Assembly (NCBI GenBank): GCA_964605235.1 | Contig: CAZSBB010000004.1 | Location: 1-64,000 of the forward strand | Direction: 5' to 3' | Length of the DNA: 64,000 nucleotides | Source of the DNA: CAZSBB01 sp964605235 | Lineage (GTDB): Bacteria > Planctomycetota > Phycisphaerae > Phycisphaerales > Phycisphaeraceae | In this document: in pieces, positions 45,257-52,790 of the stretch | Layout of the letters: every line of letters begins with the position of its first letter | Numbering within the stretch: position 1 is the stretch's first letter | Notes under the pieces: model-generated | Databases searched by the model: none | Told to the model about the DNA's origin: nothing | The model's input: the letters and a program-made list of their open reading frames with translations, nothing else | Translations under genes and position numbers: made by a program

Positions 45257-45586
45257 ATGCTTGCACTGACCCGTCGGGCCGGCGAGGAGATCGTCATCGG
45301 CGATCCCTGCAATCCACTGGGCGTCATCCGGGTGGTCGAGATCCACGGCGACAAGGTGCGCCTGAGCTTCGACTTCCCCCGTGATGTCTCCATCAACCGC
45401 CGCGAACTGGCGGACCAGAAAGCCAAACAAAGCGGCAAACCGGCCGGGGGGAACTCAGGGGGAAGTACCGGGGGAAGCTCCGGGGGAACATCCGGGGGAG
45501 CATCCGGGGGAGCATCCGGGGGAGGTTCCGGGGGAGCAACCACGCCTGCCGAACCCAATGGCAACCCGGGTGCTGATTCGCACTGA
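45257..45586 (+). CDS. csrA: Carbon storage regulator CsrA with Gly/Ser-rich tail
   Basis: A 109-residue protein. The first ~60 residues form the CsrA RNA-binding dimer domain (MLALTRRAGEEIVIGDP at the start, KVRLSFDFPRDVSINRREL later), which represses translation by binding GGA motifs in mRNA leaders. The usual length is 60-75 residues; here a 45-residue tail follows, composed of GGxS repeats (about eight) encoded by GGGGGAACATCC-type 12-mers. AAGGAAGG precedes ATG 45257. The tail probably is disordered. No flagellar genes are nearby. Confidence 0.9.
   Translation: MLALTRRAGEEIVIGDPCNPLGVIRVVEIHGDKVRLSFDFPRDVSINRRELADQKAKQSGKPAGGNSGGSTGGSSGGTSGGASGGASGGGSGGATTPAEPNGNPGADSH
45446..45541 (+). 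repeat. Family D 12-mer tandem array inside csrA
   Basis: Eight tandem 12-nt units of the form GGGGGARSWWCC run in frame through the 3' part of csrA. Because 12 is a multiple of three, unit number can change without frameshift. Confidence 0.9.
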
Positions 45587-45629
45587 CACCGAACCCGCTG
45601 TCACGACCAACCAAGCTCCCAATCCCCTG

Positions 45630-45730
45630 CTCTTCTCCGTGGCTCCGTGTCTCCGTGAGAGACATGCTTTTCTGCTGTACGGAGCGCTGGGAAGAGATTG
45701 CTCTCACAGAGACACGGAGCCACGGAGAGG
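45630..45730. repeat. Family A palindromic repeat
   Basis: CTCTTCTCCGTGGCTCCGTG (arm 45630-45661) and CTCTCACAGAGACACGGAGC (arm 45701-45730) around a 39-nt loop, in the gap 45587-45863 between convergent csrA and nuoB. Confidence 0.9.
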
Positions 45731-45863
45731 AAAGTTTGAGCGAGTGGTGGAGTGCTCGCCGTGAAAAACATTCTGTTCACCCGCAGGAAAGCAAAAAACC
45801 GCATCGGTTGACGCGGTTTGCCTGGTGTGCGGTTTGTATGTTCGTCGGCCCGCAGGCTGGTGC

Positions 45864-46433
45864 TTACCCGTGGCCGCCCACCGTCAACGGGACCGGCTGG
45901 GGTCGCACCGCATGCGTCGGCTCAATGGCGATCTGCAGCGGCTTACGCAGTCCACCCCTGGGCGGCATGCCTTCCTCATCCACGTGCTTCTGGATCGCCA
46001 TGATGCCTTCCATCAGCGTCTCGGGACGCGGCGGGCAGCCGGGCACATAGACGTCCACCGGGATGAACTGGTCCACGCCCTGCACCACGGCATAGGTGTC
46101 GAACACCCCGCCGGTCGACGCGCAGGCGCCCATGGAGATCACCCACTTGGGTTCGGTCATCTGCTGATAAATGCGCTGCAGCACCGGCAGCATCTTCACA
46201 CTCACCCGGCCGGCGACGATCATCAGGTCGCTTTGCCGGGGACTGAAACGCATCACTTCCGCGCCGAAGCGCGCCAGGTCATACCGGCTCGACGCCGTCG
46301 CCATCAACTCAATCCCGCAGCAGGCGGTGGCGAACGGCAGCGGCCAAAGGCTCGACCGCCGCGCCAGATTGATCACCCGATTGAGCTGCGTGGTCAGCAG
46401 CATGTCCTGCGGCAAAGCGGCTTCAAGTCCCAT
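45864..46433 (-). CDS. nuoB: NADH-quinone oxidoreductase subunit B
   Basis: The complex I subunit that holds the terminal [4Fe-4S] cluster N2. The 189-residue protein has the cluster ligands ATACCGIELMA (tandem cysteines near residue 37), ISMGACASTGG and VPGCPPRPE, all intact, and the RFGAEVMRFSPRQSDLMIVAG segment. Start MGLEAAL (46433) with GGGAG upstream. No other nuo gene flanks it: csrA lies beyond a repeat on one side and a glycosyltransferase diverges on the other. It may be a second copy or complex I may be dispersed. Confidence 0.93.
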   Translation of the reverse strand: MGLEAALPQDMLLTTQLNRVINLARRSSLWPLPFATACCGIELMATASSRYDLARFGAEVMRFSPRQSDLMIVAGRVSVKMLPVLQRIYQQMTEPKWVISMGACASTGGVFDTYAVVQGVDQFIPVDVYVPGCPPRPETLMEGIMAIQKHVDEEGMPPRGGLRKPLQIAIEPTHAVRPQPVPLTVGGHG

Positions 46434-46545
46434 AACGCTCCCTCGCACCTGTCAACCTGATCCCTCATCCGTGCCGATATACAACCATGGAACAAAAGTT
46501 TAGGCGAAGCCGCGCCGGCTTGCCACTGCCTCTCGCCTGTAAGTG

Positions 46546-47742
46546 ATGCCTGCCATGAACCGTCATGATCCCAGCGTGCAATTCGTGGTCTTCGCCGACG
46601 ACTGGGGCGTTCACCCCTCCAGTTGCCAGCATCTTGTCAGTCGCCTGCTGACCCGCTGGCCGGTGCTGTGGGTCAACACCATTGGCACACGTCTGCCCCG
46701 CCCCACCGCGGGCGACGCGCTCAAGGTCATTCGCAAGGTCGCCCAGTGGACCGCCCCCGGCATCTTCGCCCCCGGAAACCTCACCCCCGGCGCCGCTGCG
46801 CCAACGCATGCGCCGGAGTTGACGGTCATCAACCCGCGCATGTGGCCGGGCTTTCGCAATGGCTGGCAGCGGCAGATCAACGCCCGGCTCATCAGTCGCG
46901 CGGTGCTGGCGGAGCTGGGCGCGCCGCGTCCGAACCAACAGCGCATCGGCATCACCACTTTGCCCATCACTGCTGACCTGCCTCCCCTGCTGCATCTGCA
47001 TCGCTGGGTGTACTACTGCGTGGACGATTTCTCGGTTTGGCCGGGGCTCGATGGGCAGGTCATGGCGGAGATGGAAAAGGAACTGCTCGCGCAGGTGGAC
47101 GAAGTGGTGGCGGTGTCGCCGGTGCTGATGGAGCATTTGCGCACGCTGGGCCACGAGCCGCACCTGCTGACGCATGGCATCGACCTGGAGCACTGGACGC
47201 ATCCCGAACGCCAAAGCGCCCCGCAATGGCTGGTGACGCCTCAGCGTCCGCTGCTGCTGTTCTGGGGTCTGGTGGACAGTCGGCTCGACGACGCCTGGCT
47301 GGTCGCCCTGTCCCAGGCGCTGCCCGAAGCGCTGATTCTGCTGGTGGGGCCGCAGCAGTCGCCCAGCGGCGCGGCAGCGCATCTGCCCAACGTGCTGCTG
47401 CCGGGCCCGGTGGATTACGCGCAGCTTCCCGCCGTTGCCAAAGCCGCCGACGTGCTGATCATGCCCTACGCGGACCTGCCGGTGACCCGCGCCATGTCGC
47501 CGCTGAAGTTCAAAGAATACCTGGCGTGCGGGAAGCCCGTGGTGGCGCGGAATCTGCCCAGCGTGACCGAGTGGGCCGACGCCGCCGACCTGGTGGACAG
47601 CGCCCAGCAGTTTGCCGCGGTGGTGCGCCAGCGGCTGGCGACGGGCTTGCCCGCCGAGCAGCGCAGCGCCCGCGCCCGGCTGCAGGCGGAGAGCTGGGAC
47701 CGCAAGGCGGCGCAGTTCGCCGACTATCTGCTGGCGGCGTAA
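46546..47742 (+). CDS. Glycosyltransferase family 1-like protein
   Basis: A 398-residue GT-B-fold protein. FVVFADDWGVHPSSCQHL at the N-terminus and the C-terminal nucleotide-sugar-binding region (VDYAQLPAVAKAADVLIMPYADLPVTRAMSPLKFKEYLACGKPVVA) match glycosyltransferases of exopolysaccharide synthesis. WVYYCVDDFSVWPG is typical of a subgroup annotated as putative UDP-galactopyranose-like transferases. Donor and acceptor are unknown. ATG 46546 or 46555 is the start. Divergent from nuoB. Confidence 0.85.
   Translation: MPAMNRHDPSVQFVVFADDWGVHPSSCQHLVSRLLTRWPVLWVNTIGTRLPRPTAGDALKVIRKVAQWTAPGIFAPGNLTPGAAAPTHAPELTVINPRMWPGFRNGWQRQINARLISRAVLAELGAPRPNQQRIGITTLPITADLPPLLHLHRWVYYCVDDFSVWPGLDGQVMAEMEKELLAQVDEVVAVSPVLMEHLRTLGHEPHLLTHGIDLEHWTHPERQSAPQWLVTPQRPLLLFWGLVDSRLDDAWLVALSQALPEALILLVGPQQSPSGAAAHLPNVLLPGPVDYAQLPAVAKAADVLIMPYADLPVTRAMSPLKFKEYLACGKPVVARNLPSVTEWADAADLVDSAQQFAAVVRQRLATGLPAEQRSARARLQAESWDRKAAQFADYLLAA
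46753..46796 (+). repeat. CCCCCGG-type repeat within glycosyltransferase gene
   Basis: Three CGCCCCCGG/CACCCCCGG copies spaced 15-16 nt encode PGIFAPGNLTPG, an apparent insertion in a variable loop, similar to the repeats in nifU and csrA. Confidence 0.45.
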
Positions 47743-47745
47743 GCC

Positions 47746-47809
47746 GGGTAAAAAAGGGGATAAGTACATTATTTTTATTAAAATAATGTACTTATCCCCT
47801 TTTTTACCC
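47746..47809. repeat. Perfect 30-bp inverted repeat, AT-rich
   Basis: The 30-nt arm 47746-47775 (GGGTAAAAAAGGGGATAAGT onward) is repeated as an exact reverse complement at 47780-47809 around a TATT loop. It begins three nt after the glycosyltransferase stop and ends 28 bp before aat. Its composition differs sharply from the GC-rich surroundings. It could act as a bidirectional terminator, but the length and perfection suggest a mobile palindromic (REP/MITE-like) element. Confidence 0.95.
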
Positions 47810-47837
47810 CTTCACCTCGCGCGTTTATCATGCCGCC

Positions 47838-48497
47838 ATGGCGCACGCGCCCCTGACGCCGCAGATGGTGGTTGCCGCTTACTGCCAGGGCTTGTTCCCG
47901 ATGGCGGAGCATCGCCATGGCGAGCTGGGCTGGTACTACCCGCAGCAGCGCGCGGTGCTGCCGCTGGAGCGTTTCCGCGTGCGGCGGTCGCTCGCCAAGC
48001 GGCTGCGCCGGGGGGATTACCTCATCACGCGCGATCAGGCGTTTGGGCAGGTGATCCGCGCCTGCGCCGAGCCGCGCAGCTACACCGACGACACGTGGAT
48101 CAATCAGGAAATCATTGACGTCTACTGCCAACTGCATCGCCTGGGCGTGACCCACAGCGTCGAAGCCTGGCGGCTGGATCCACAGCAACCCGAAGCAGCG
48201 CCGCAGCTCGTCGGCGGGCTATACGGCCTGACGCTGGGAGCTGCCTTCTGCGGCGAGTCCATGTTCTCTCGCGCGGCCGACGCCTCCAAAGTCTGCCTCG
48301 TGCATCTGGTGCAGTACCTGCGCGCCCAGCAGTTCCAACTGCTCGACACGCAGATCGCCAATGAGCACATGGCGCAATTCGGCCTGGAGGAAATCCCCCA
48401 CGCCCAGTACCTGCGCCGTCTGGAAGCTGCGCTCGACCAGGATGCCTCGTGGGAACCGCGAACGCTCGAACAGGCACGCAGCCCATCAGCGCAATGA
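47838..48497 (+). CDS. aat: Leucyl/phenylalanyl-tRNA-protein transferase
   Basis: Transfers Leu or Phe from tRNA to N-terminal Lys/Arg of proteins, marking them for ClpS/ClpAP degradation. The 219-residue protein shows YCQGLFPMAE, the WYYPQQRAVLPLERF segment, SYTDDTWINQEIIDVY, GVTHSVEAW, GGLYGLTLGAAFCGESMFSRAADASK and DTQIANEHMAQFG, all diagnostic. It ends one bp before the convergent lipoprotein gene. Confidence 0.94.
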   Translation: MAHAPLTPQMVVAAYCQGLFPMAEHRHGELGWYYPQQRAVLPLERFRVRRSLAKRLRRGDYLITRDQAFGQVIRACAEPRSYTDDTWINQEIIDVYCQLHRLGVTHSVEAWRLDPQQPEAAPQLVGGLYGLTLGAAFCGESMFSRAADASKVCLVHLVQYLRAQQFQLLDTQIANEHMAQFGLEEIPHAQYLRRLEAALDQDASWEPRTLEQARSPSAQ

Positions 48498-48498
48498 T

Positions 48499-49185
48499 TT
48501 ACTTTTCACCCGCACCATGCGGCGGGTCGATCTCAAACCCGAGCTGATACAGGATCGCCGCCTGATCGACGTAGACGCGTTCTTCGGTGATGCTCTCATC
48601 CGCCAACCGCAGCAGGCTCGCGCCCTCGGCATGAATCGGGCGATTGGTCGCGGGCAGTTCGCCCAGCGGGCCGCGATTCGTGCCATCGAGCGTCCAGCGG
48701 ATCAGCAGGCGATCAGGGCCGATGGGCAGCACTTCTTCAAAGCGATAGGTCAGATCGGGATACGCGGTCCGCACCGTCTGCACATAGCTGCGCATCTGCT
48801 CGCGCCCCTCCAGCGCCAGCGGCATGGCGGGATCGAAGCGGGTGTAATCGCGGTGACACAGCGCATCAATCAGATCAAGCTGGCCTTCGTTCCACACCAG
48901 CAGCAGCCGACGGGCAACGGCCTGCTGAGCGATGGACAGCGGCGGCGCGGGCATGGGCTTGGCAGTCGTTGGCGCGGGTCCAGCGGGATGCACGAAGGAA
49001 GGCGTGGCGCTGGGCGCGATGGCGGGCCCGGCCGCCGGAGCCGGGCGCGGTGCGGTCGGCGCGGCCGGCACGGGTTCGAGCCGGCGCGGGGGCGTGCTGC
49101 CCAGAATCGGAAACTCATTGGTGGCGCAGCCCACGCACAGCAATGATGACAGATACAGCCCGGTCCAGACGCCAGCACGATTCAT
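48499..49185 (-). CDS. Lipoprotein with SnoaL-like (NTF2-fold) domain
   Basis: A 228-residue protein with a lipoprotein signal (GLYLSSLLCVGC, cysteine near residue 19). A Pro/Ala-rich linker of about 65 residues follows. The SnoaL-like domain contains VWNEGQLDLIDALCHRDYTRFDP, GREQMRSYVQTVRTAYPDLTYRFEEVL and TNRPIHAEGASLLRLADESITEERVYVD. SnoaL-like proteins include ester cyclases and binding proteins. It follows the DeoR gene by 40 nt on the same strand but its place outside the cytoplasm makes a microcompartment role doubtful. Confidence 0.8.
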   Translation of the reverse strand: MNRAGVWTGLYLSSLLCVGCATNEFPILGSTPPRRLEPVPAAPTAPRPAPAAGPAIAPSATPSFVHPAGPAPTTAKPMPAPPLSIAQQAVARRLLLVWNEGQLDLIDALCHRDYTRFDPAMPLALEGREQMRSYVQTVRTAYPDLTYRFEEVLPIGPDRLLIRWTLDGTNRGPLGELPATNRPIHAEGASLLRLADESITEERVYVDQAAILYQLGFEIDPPHGAGEK

Positions 49186-49225
49186 CAATGATTTCCCGTG
49201 ATTGGAGCAAACCCGGCAGCGAACG

Positions 49226-50029
49226 TCAGGTCTTATCCGCCACCAGCAGCCGATTGCCCAAAGCATCGCGCCAGGGCTGGCTCAGGTCGCTGTCGGCGAT
49301 GACCTGATCGACTTCCTCGACGCCGCAGACGCGCACCAGGCTCTTGCGGCCGAACTTGCTCGAGTCCATCAACAACACGCAGCGCGAGGCCTGACGCATC
49401 ATCGCCAGTTCCACCTCGGCCATCGACATGTTGATGTTATACGCGATGCCGTCGAGAATCCCCGCCACACTGAAAAACAGCAGGTCGGCATGCAGGTCCG
49501 CCAGGCAACCGGTGGCGAGTGGGCCAATCGTCACCGCGGTGCGCGGGTACAGGTTGCCGCCGATCAGCAGCAATTCCACCTGGTCGTCATCCACGAACAG
49601 GTTGGCGATCGCCAGGCTGTTGGTCACCACCTGCAGCGGCCGGGCGGTGATCTGCTGGGCGGCATAAACGATCGTGGAACCGCCATCGAGCAGCAATGTC
49701 ATCTGCGGCTGCACCAGGCTGGCGGCCAGCTTGCCGATCGCCTGCTTCTGCGCCACCTGTGCCGCCATACGCTCCGACAGCGTGGCATTGTGGCCCGCAA
49801 GCGTGCTGACATTGGTTGAGGGCGCCGGCGCGCCGTTGCCCCCCATGTCGCCGCGATAGACCGCGCCGCCGTGGGTGCGTTCGACGATGCCTTCCTGCTC
49901 GAAGGCTTCGATGTCCCGGCGAATGGTGGACACGCTCACGCCCAGCTCGCGGGCGAGTTCCTCCAGCTGCACCGCCTTGCGTTGGCGCAGACTGTCGAGG
50001 ACTCGCTGGCGGCGTTCAAACATGAGCAT
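49226..50029 (-). CDS. DeoR-family transcriptional regulator of the BMC locus
   Basis: A 267-residue sugar-phosphate-responsive repressor type. The N-terminal HTH is MFERRQRVLDSLRQRKAVQLEELARELGVSVSTIRRDIEAF in outline, with recognition helix VSTIRRDIEAF; the effector domain shows LLLDGGSTIVYAA, VVTNSLAIANLF and DSSKFGRKSLVRV, the DeoR sugar-phosphate isomerase-like fold. It is the last gene of the microcompartment run, 32 nt after the TIM-barrel gene. DeoR regulators typify PVM-type microcompartment loci and likely sense a rhamnose/fucose pathway phosphate. Confidence 0.9.
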   Translation of the reverse strand: MLMFERRQRVLDSLRQRKAVQLEELARELGVSVSTIRRDIEAFEQEGIVERTHGGAVYRGDMGGNGAPAPSTNVSTLAGHNATLSERMAAQVAQKQAIGKLAASLVQPQMTLLLDGGSTIVYAAQQITARPLQVVTNSLAIANLFVDDDQVELLLIGGNLYPRTAVTIGPLATGCLADLHADLLFFSVAGILDGIAYNINMSMAEVELAMMRQASRCVLLMDSSKFGRKSLVRVCGVEEVDQVIADSDLSQPWRDALGNRLLVADKT

Positions 50030-50061
50030 GGGCGGAAGATTCCGAGGGAAAAGTAAAACGA

Positions 50062-51288
50062 TCAGCCCAGCACACGCGACCAGCGTTCCAGATTTTTACG
50101 CACCTTCTCAGGCAATTCCGTCATCGGCTGGTTGGAGGTGACCGGCGCGGCTTTGCCAGCGGGCTTGCTGGTCACCGGCTGCGCTGAAGCAGCACGCGCA
50201 GGAGCATTGCCGGAGGTTGCGGGAGTCGGCTTCGTGACTTTCACGCTGCCGCTGGACGCGCTGTAGGCGCTGCCGCGCAGTGTGCTGGCGAGGTCGTCTT
50301 CCAGCCGGCGGTAGGGCTTGATGTTCAGCTTCTCCAGCGCAGCATGGTAGGACCGCACCGCCTCGGCGGGACTGTCGAGCTGACCATCCGCCAGCCAGCG
50401 CAGATGCTGGATGAAAGTGAGCTGATGCTCGCTGTTGTTGATCATTCGGCCGTACAGGGCCGCGCGGGCGCCGTACTTTTTCGCTTCCCAGAGCTGGTGG
50501 AAAGCGTCGAAGGTCGTGCCGCTGGCGCCGCCAAGGATGCCGGGCACGATGGAGCGGTCGTAACCCGCCAGTTGCTCCATCGCCGCCGGGCCGTGGTACG
50601 GGATCTTTAGGAACACCGGCCGACCCTTGCTGGTGACGCCGGCGAGTGTGCGGGCGACCATGTCGTTGATGAACCGGCCCATGTCCTTGGGGCAGTAGTC
50701 GCCGCAGGCGTTGGGGTTGAAGATTTCCAGGAAGTGACGGAAACCCTTGCCTTCGGCCTCAGCGCGGAAGTCGCGGTACTGCTGCAGATGCTCGCGGTCG
50801 CGCTCCAGGTCGTTGTTGAACGTCATGGAGTACAAGCCCAGATCAGCGCCCCGGCGGCGCTCAGCGGGTTCGCACTGCACCTTGCCGCACATGATGTGGT
50901 CGATGGTGGCGCTGCGGAACGGGCGCGCCGGCTGGGCGGCATAACGACCTTCCATCGCCAGCCAGATGTCGGTGGTGTCGTTGGCGCGGGCGGCCGGGGT
51001 GATGTGCGAGTTGTCGAACAGCCGTTCCTCGATGGTCAGCGCTTCGTTGGTCGAAGCGCTCATGAGCATGATGTCGACCAAGCCCTGCTTGACGTTGTCG
51101 CGGATGAGCTGGCGGTACTCCTGAATGCTGCGATAGCGGGCTTCGGAGGCGTGATGCTCCGGGCTCTTGCCGCAGGACGCCATGCCGCCGGCCATGTCGG
51201 CATCCTTGGCGTCGGCGAGGATGAAATCCCCGCACATGGGGTCCGCCAGGATGCGGAGGATTTTGCGATCGAGCGATTTCTCGGTCAT
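50062..51288 (-). CDS. Uncharacterised TIM-barrel (class I aldolase-like) BMC protein with C-terminal encapsulation peptide
   Basis: A 408-residue protein of unknown function. GDFILADAKDADMAGGM opens the protein; possible catalytic features are the lysine in PVFLKIPYHGP and the phosphate-binding-like GILGGASGTTFDAF and ARAALYGRMINN, reminiscent of DhnA/LacD class I aldolases. This is inference from pattern only. A Pro/Ala/Ser/Thr-rich linker (about 350-390) leads to a short amphipathic helix ELPEKVRKNLERWSRVLG at the extreme C-terminus, the form of a microcompartment encapsulation peptide. It is therefore probably a lumen enzyme. Start MTEKSLDRK (51288). Confidence 0.75.
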   Translation of the reverse strand: MTEKSLDRKILRILADPMCGDFILADAKDADMAGGMASCGKSPEHHASEARYRSIQEYRQLIRDNVKQGLVDIMLMSASTNEALTIEERLFDNSHITPAARANDTTDIWLAMEGRYAAQPARPFRSATIDHIMCGKVQCEPAERRRGADLGLYSMTFNNDLERDREHLQQYRDFRAEAEGKGFRHFLEIFNPNACGDYCPKDMGRFINDMVARTLAGVTSKGRPVFLKIPYHGPAAMEQLAGYDRSIVPGILGGASGTTFDAFHQLWEAKKYGARAALYGRMINNSEHQLTFIQHLRWLADGQLDSPAEAVRSYHAALEKLNIKPYRRLEDDLASTLRGSAYSASSGSVKVTKPTPATSGNAPARAASAQPVTSKPAGKAAPVTSNQPMTELPEKVRKNLERWSRVLG

Positions 51289-51307
51289 GGATGCTGCTGC
51301 CCTGCTT

Positions 51308-51400
51308 ACGAGCCCCGACCGTGAGGGAGGGGTTGTTTTAATTCTTACGCTGACTACCGCGGCGAGCGCCGTGACCCCTTGCTGACGCGCGGGGCTCGTT
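51308..51400. repeat. Family B variant inverted repeat inside BMC operon
   Basis: ACGAGCCCCGACCGTGAGGG (left arm) and CTGACGCGCGGGGCTCGTT (right arm) in the 126-bp gap between the aldolase and TIM-barrel genes; matches 26135-26227. Confidence 0.85.
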
Positions 51401-51414
51401 AAGCTCAAAATTGT

Positions 51415-52269
51415 TTACGCCATGGCCGCCATGATCTGGTCGGTGATGTTCTGCACCATGGCTTCAAACGCCGCATTGCCGGTGGCGCTGGCGGCACTGA
51501 CCTTGCCGCCCTCACACCCGCACGCGGCGCTGGCGGGACGCACATCGAAGGTCGCCAGGAACTCGTCGTTCTCCTGCCCCACGCAGCCGGCGGGCGCGCA
51601 CGCCAGACGGGCGTCCTTCATGCCGAAGTTGCGCTTCACTTCCAGCAGTTCGGTCATCTGCTTTTCGTTGAGGATGTTCATGCGGCCGACCTGTTTGGTC
51701 AGCAGCAGAATGCGACAGTAGGCGTCGAGGATTTCCAGTTTGTAGTAGGTGTCTTCCAGATCGCGCGAGAAGCTGACCGAGCCATGGTTGCCCATGAGGA
51801 CGGTGTTGGTCTCCGGGCCGATCAGCGGCAGGATGCTCTCGGGCAGGTCCTGCTTGCTGGGAGTGGCGTAGGGCGCGGTGGGAATCTTGCCCAGGAAGAC
51901 CTCGGCTTCGGGATGCACGCCTTCGGGAATGGGAATGCCCGCAATGGCGAAGGCGGTGGCATGGGGCGGATGGCTGTGGATGACCGCCTTGATGTCGGGG
52001 CGGGTTTTGTAGATCGCCAGATGGACGAGCACTTCGCTGGTGCGCTTTCGGCCGCGCGGGTTGGGCTCGACCATCTTGCCATCCATGTCCACGATGCACA
52101 TGTCCTCGGGATCGAGGAAACCCTTGCTGATGCCGGTGGGCGTGCACAGGACGCGGTCATCGCTGATGCGCACAGAGTGATTGCCCTCGTTGCCGGCACA
52201 GAAGCCCTTCTGCCAGATCCGCCGGCCGATCTCCGCCATGTGCTTTTTATGCTGCCAAAGGCCTTGCAT
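51415..52269 (-). CDS. Class II aldolase (rhamnulose/fuculose-1-phosphate type) with encapsulation peptide
   Basis: Zn-dependent cleavage of a 1-phosphate ketose to DHAP and lactaldehyde, thought to happen inside the shell. The 284-residue protein has the class II aldolase/adducin fold: CTPTGISKGF, RKRTSEVLVHLAIY with the catalytic glutamate, zinc histidines in VIHSHPPHATAFA and GNHGSVSFS. The C-terminal ~75 residues exceed the FucA length. They include a Cys-containing linker (CAPAGC, CGC) and end in FEAMVQNITDQIMAAMA, an amphipathic encapsulation-peptide-like helix. Choice between rhamnulose-1-P and fuculose-1-P cannot be made; PVM compartments process both. Confidence 0.87.
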   Translation of the reverse strand: MQGLWQHKKHMAEIGRRIWQKGFCAGNEGNHSVRISDDRVLCTPTGISKGFLDPEDMCIVDMDGKMVEPNPRGRKRTSEVLVHLAIYKTRPDIKAVIHSHPPHATAFAIAGIPIPEGVHPEAEVFLGKIPTAPYATPSKQDLPESILPLIGPETNTVLMGNHGSVSFSRDLEDTYYKLEILDAYCRILLLTKQVGRMNILNEKQMTELLEVKRNFGMKDARLACAPAGCVGQENDEFLATFDVRPASAACGCEGGKVSAASATGNAAFEAMVQNITDQIMAAMA

Positions 52270-52307
52270 GATTCATCCTTCCGTCAGAGCGTCCAGGTAA
52301 TGATGGA

Positions 52308-52330
52308 CGCCGGGAAACTTCCGGGGGGGG
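52308..52330. repeat. Family D G-rich repeat in BMC operon
   Basis: CGGGAAACTTCCGGGGGGGG precedes the stop codon of the BMC-P gene, in the same relation to a stop codon as at 10867-10909 (TTCCGGGGGGGGGTTAC at both). Confidence 0.65.
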
Positions 52331-52633
52331 TTACATTTTCAGGTCCAAGGTGTCGAGGATGGCGGCACAGTACGCATCCACCGGCACCCGCTTGGGACGG
52401 AACGGCGGGGTCGCTTCGCCACCTTCACTGAAGGCGATGAGCTGGCCCACGCCGGCGCCGTGATGGTCGAACACCACCAGCGCTTCAGGCATCGGGGAAC
52501 GACGCGGCACGTGCTGTTGATGCCCCGCCAGCGCGGCACTGTCGAGCACCTCCACCAGCAGGTACTGCCCCGACGCCAGCTCCTCGAGCCGACGACTGAG
52601 CGTGACCGTTCCCATGACCCGTCCAATCCGCAC
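52331..52633 (-). CDS. BMC-P (EutN/CcmL-family) shell vertex protein
   Basis: A 100-residue pentamer-forming shell protein that closes vertices of the polyhedral shell. MRIGRVMGTVTLSRRL at the start, GQYLLVEVLD, ALVVFDHHGAGVGQLIAFSEGGEA and a C-terminal VDAYCAAILDTLDL fit the EutN/CcmL barrel. One of three in the locus. The central GAGxGxxV motif is conserved. Confidence 0.92.
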   Translation of the reverse strand: MRIGRVMGTVTLSRRLEELASGQYLLVEVLDSAALAGHQQHVPRRSPMPEALVVFDHHGAGVGQLIAFSEGGEATPPFRPKRVPVDAYCAAILDTLDLKM

Positions 52634-52663
52634 ACGTCGCTCCGTTCGTCAATGCAAATCCAA

Positions 52664-52778
52664 ACTCACCACCGAGACACCGAGCACACCGAGGAAGACA
52701 CAGAGAATTGCTTAGGTTTTTGCACGCATACTCTGACTCGGTGATTCCTGCTCGGTGACCTCTGTGCCTCGGTGGTAC
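52664..52778. repeat. Family A palindromic repeat in BMC operon
   Basis: ACTCACCACCGAGACACCGA (left) and TGTGCCTCGGTGGTAC (right), with extra CTCGGTG units, in the 157-bp gap between the RpiB-like and BMC-P genes. Confidence 0.85.
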
Positions 52779-52790
52779 TAACTGCCTTGG

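Noticed and set aside
45446..45541. CRISPR array
   Set aside because: Twelve-nt tandem units without spacers, in frame inside csrA; no cas genes.
48499..49185. SnoaL-like lipoprotein as a microcompartment component
   Set aside because: It lies in the same strand run, but the lipoprotein signal sends it out of the cytoplasm.
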